Positions 60,975-64,000 of a DNA stretch of 64,000 nucleotides are shown here, piece by piece. Where the stretch lies: the NCBI GenBank assembly GCA_022578605.1, contig MU394099.1:248391-312390 (forward strand), written 5' to 3'. Source of the DNA: Camillea tinctor (lineage: Eukaryota; Ascomycota; Sordariomycetes; Xylariales; Xylariaceae). The notes under the pieces were generated by a model. The model saw only the letters and a list, made by a program, of their open reading frames with translations, searched no databases and was not told the DNA's origin. Position 1 is the stretch's first letter. Each line of letters begins with the position of its first letter. The position numbers and the translations under genes are program-made.

Positions 60975-61129
60975 TGTGGGGGATAACCCCCTCCACACAC
61001 GGGACACTGGGCACAATGGTCTTTATTGTGCTATCTGCGTGTGTGTGTGTGTGAGAGAGAGAGAGAGCTAATGATGAAACCCAAAAAGGGACTAAATACT
61101 AGAGCCTGCTGAGTTATTCTGACGTAACA
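60975..61129 (-). mobile_element. Solo LTR of the TRIM-like family
   Basis: A 155-bp unit reads TGTGGGGGATAACC...GACGTAACA on the + strand. It is flanked by perfect 5-bp duplications GTTTC (60970-60974 and 61130-61134). It contains a GT run followed by a GA run. Orientation is given relative to the element at 37512-38328. Confidence 0.88.
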
Positions 61130-63369
61130 GTTTCTATATACCAAAGATTCTTAAGGCCCTTCAAGAATTCAAGTGTTCTCTTAGCCGGCCCTACTAAGAA
61201 GAAAAACACCCCCCTGTAGATGGAAGAGAGTTTTTAACCCCTATCTTCAAGTTGCCTAGGTCACATGAGATATGTTACTTTTGTTACCGGATATCAATGG
61301 TGAGACTGTACGATTTGCCGATAGCAATTCTTTTCGTACTTCAGCCGTAATTTTGCTTATTTCTTTCTGAATTTTGAAGATGTGATGAATTTCTTTATTA
61401 CTTCTTGATGTTCTTATTCGGTCTTGGCCATCAACCTTTGATGATTCTTGGAAATTGTCATAATCATGTAATAATTAAGTCATGCTTAGGAATAGTTCCA
61501 TCGCAAACTAACGTACCTTTTATTGTAGAAGATAGCTGTAAGCACCTGGGGGGTTTGTTAAATAGACTCTTATAACCTATATGCAAGACCTATCTATTAG
61601 AGCGCCCCCTCTCTTACTCCTATGTCATCAACAATTCCACCACATCCGTTTCATTGTAGTGGGCCCAAAGTTGTTTCTAACATTCAAAAAGGGAATACAG
61701 CAGAATTTGTATGAGATGATTCTTACCAAGACTCAGAAGTCTGGAGTGAGTTAAAAATTAGTATAGGGAGGAAGGGATTTGAGACAATCGTTTTGGCTTT
61801 AAACCTAAGGACATAGCTTAGAGGCTCTCACGGGTGAACAACAAGGGCTTAGGTAATCACGATGGTATCATGCTGTTGTGGGGACTAGGGGAACCACGAA
61901 CCCCAACTCTGTGTATATTTAGATTTAGTCGCTTTACACGTCGGCAGAAATCCTCATTTTTTACAGTATGTCGGAGTTAGTTCATAAAGATCAATATACT
62001 CATTTACCAAGTTCCCATTCATATAACTTCTTTACAAACAAACGGTAAGATGATAGGGTGCCATAGACTAAGGACTATACTCCTTAGTCCTTCACAGCCT
62101 CATACACCTGAGGGTAGGGGGTCTCCTCAATCCCCAGTTTAATGCGGAAAGTTAGAATCTCAACTTCCCACAATTCCGTTTCTTCTACATATCTAGAAAC
62201 ACTCTTTGTTACGTGTAAGGTATTCGATGATTTATCATTCCTAGCAGGAAACATGGTGGAATCGCTGGGCTGATGTTGAAGTACTGCGTGTGATCCTTCA
62301 GACCATAAGAATAATTTTAGAATGGAAATTCGAGAAAAGCTACGCCTAATTGTTTATATCTTGATGTATTTTGCTAAATTATATAACTATTTCCTTAAGG
62401 AAACCTAGAACCAACGGCATACTAGGTCCGTCTGAACCATTTAAACAGTGATTAGAGGTTGATATATTTGTCAAGACATGTGGCATAGAAACAAGCCTCA
62501 TGATATGTTACAGGGCCCTGGCCATGGCTTAACCATTCATGGCGTCGCTGTGAGAGATGATATAATTATATTTCATCATCACATCCCCCACCATAAGTGG
62601 TCGGTGACCATGACTATCTTGAGATCTCCCCAGGCCACACACCTTTAAACAGCTTTTCTCCACCATCACCACACTGTTTTCTAGCTTAGTTATAAAGACT
62701 GGGAATAAATTCCTATTCTATTCTGCTCATGGTCCCTAGAGCTCAGTATTAGTAACGAGATCTAAGATCTTACACTTGGTCTACGAGACCTAGCTTTCCC
62801 ATTGCTTAAGTAAATGTGATGAAGTAGAAAAGTAGAGAATGTATTAGTGCAAACACAGAGTATTAACTGAAGAAAAAAAGGAAATCTCTAACTTAAAGCC
62901 CATCCCTTTTCCTCTAAAGTCCACGTCCACATATATTCCAAGCTCTGGGTCCTAGTAGTACCCCTGTATTTGTAATCTTTCATAGACATCTATTGTTTGT
63001 TATTCTCCTGTGGACTCTCGTAGCCCGTTTCGTAAATATTTCATCATAATTCTCGTATCAACCTTCCGTAGGACTTCCCGTGAAAAAACAAAGTTCTTCT
63101 AAAATTCCGTGGACTTTTCCTAGTATCCTCTAGTAACAGCCTTGCTAGAAGCGACCTAGTTGAGAAGTAGGCTGGCTATATAAATAACACAATACTCTAA
63201 CTTGTCATTGAGCGTGTGTTGGCGAAGTTGTAAGGTGGCGATATTAGGCTTCGTTCAGGGATTTGTGGTAGAGACGGTGCTTTTGCCGACAATTGACTTG
63301 GTCGACGGTAGCTTCTTAGACAAAGCCTGTGAGGTAACCTGACTCAACATACAGTAGATAGTATATAGA

Positions 63370-64000
63370 TCAGCAAAGCCTACGCTTGCGTATCCACTCG
63401 TCGTACATATTGTTGTAAACCTTGAGGTTGTAAAGAGATGCGTCGATAATGCCGTTCATATCTTTAGTAGAGCGGTAGTGGATGCTTTCCTTAAATAGGT
63501 ATGGTATCTCACTGCGTCGGTCTTGGATCGCGTAGTCGATCGCTAGACGTCCGTAACTATCTTTTATCGAGATGTTAAGCCCCGGTTCTTCCAGCAGGCG
63601 CTTTACGATCAATTCTCGGCCTGTACTTATAAGCATCGAAGAGTCACAAGTTGCTCCACATGCTACATGTAGCGCCGTACGTCCAAGAACATCTTGCACA
63701 TTAATATCGATTCCCCGATTAAGGAATAGATTTATTTCCGATACTCTGAAGCGCTCCGCCGCAATGTGCAAGAGAGTGCGTCCCAAGCTGTCTTGACCCA
63801 CAACGAAGCGACGATTTATGGATGCTAATATGATGATTAGGGGCTTTACATCAACTCCACATACCTTTTTACCGAAGTGTTCATCGTGGAGGAATGGCTC
63901 CATAATACTCTCTGAAAAGGGTAAATCCTTTCTGAGGTTCCGGTTCGCCGCCCAGAAGGCCCTCAAATACTGTCGTACTTTTCACTCAGCTTCGACAGGA
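63370..64000 (-). pseudogene. Frameshifted paralogue of the Zn2Cys6-ankyrin protein, partial
   Basis: The - strand frame from about 63966 down to 63370 encodes 198 residues closely related to the C-terminal half of the protein at 49757-51343. Shared blocks include IMEPFLHD.HF, DSL.RTLLHIA.E.F, GIDIN.QDV.GRTALHV.CGA and AIDYAIQD. The sequence upstream (63967-64000) continues the homology (KLSEKYDSI against QAEKYDSM) in another frame, and a TGA interrupts. One missing base at about 63967 would explain it, so this copy is either a pseudogene or carries an assembly error. An intron there is unlikely because the paralogue has none at this point. The gene runs off the right edge, so the zinc cluster cannot be checked. 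The product also ends earlier (RKRRLC) than the other copy. Confidence 0.75.

Larger units (their letters stand above)
60106..63369. other. Non-coding region with nested LTRs
   Basis: No gene is seen in 3.3 kb. The left kilobase holds a solo LTR nested in another LTR (60346-60783) and a separate solo LTR (60975-61129). From 61135 to 63280 I find no repeat or coding signal. The last 80 bases resemble the flank downstream of the Zn2Cys6-ankyrin gene. Confidence 0.5.

Overview
This window is a piece of a filamentous ascomycete nuclear genome (Pezizomycotina; Sordariomycete-like in style, though the species cannot be told from the sequence). The protein-coding genes carry short introns of 45 to 110 bases with GTRNGY donors, CTAAC/CTGAC-type branch points and YAG acceptors. 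Intergenic DNA is rich in TACCTAGGTA-type words, and at least one transposon has been destroyed by repeat-induced point mutation (RIP). I rebuilt ten complete gene models by joining exons. In every multi-exon model the intron phases close without a frameshift.

Layout. 1-679: 5' part of an unknown basic/coiled-coil protein that runs off the left edge (- strand). 1495-5178: six-exon STAND-type protein (fungal N-terminal domain, coiled coil, ankyrin repeats). 5179-9341: AT-rich gene desert with an LTR relic. 9342-10841: intronless peroxisomal citrate synthase ending in AKL. 11397-13537: seven-exon cytochrome P450. 15299-17440: GTPBP1-like translational GTPase. 19701-21782: a second P450. 21783-26661: desert with a Ty3/gypsy RNase H fragment and LTRs. 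26662-28319: alpha-arrestin with two PPxY motifs. 28320-37367: 9 kb desert with a poly-G tract and an assembly gap. 37368-38328: LTR remnant plus a small non-autonomous LTR element. 38309-42308: NLR with hydrolase, NACHT and ankyrin domains, whose last codons and stop lie inside that LTR. 42707-43952: NDUFAF6-like complex I assembly factor, divergent from RAD5 (44462-48113). 48844-49369: small proline-rich protein whose single intron joins two reading frames. 49757-51343: Zn2Cys6-plus-ankyrin protein. 52677-52998: MITE-like element. 53741-60091: RIP-destroyed LINE bounded by a 14-bp target duplication. 60346-61129: nested and solo LTRs. 63370-64000: frameshifted paralogue of the Zn2Cys6-ankyrin gene, cut by the right edge.

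How it fits together. Housekeeping genes (citrate synthase, GTPBP1-like, arrestin, NDUFAF6-like, RAD5) sit as islands between transposon-rich deserts. The deserts and their edges hold a recurring theme: ankyrin-repeat or STAND proteins of three different architectures, one truncated by a transposon, one duplicated and decaying. In fungi such proteins are candidates for non-self recognition and programmed cell death. I see no polyketide synthase, NRPS or terpene cyclase backbone gene, so the two P450s and the citrate synthase do not form an evident metabolite cluster.
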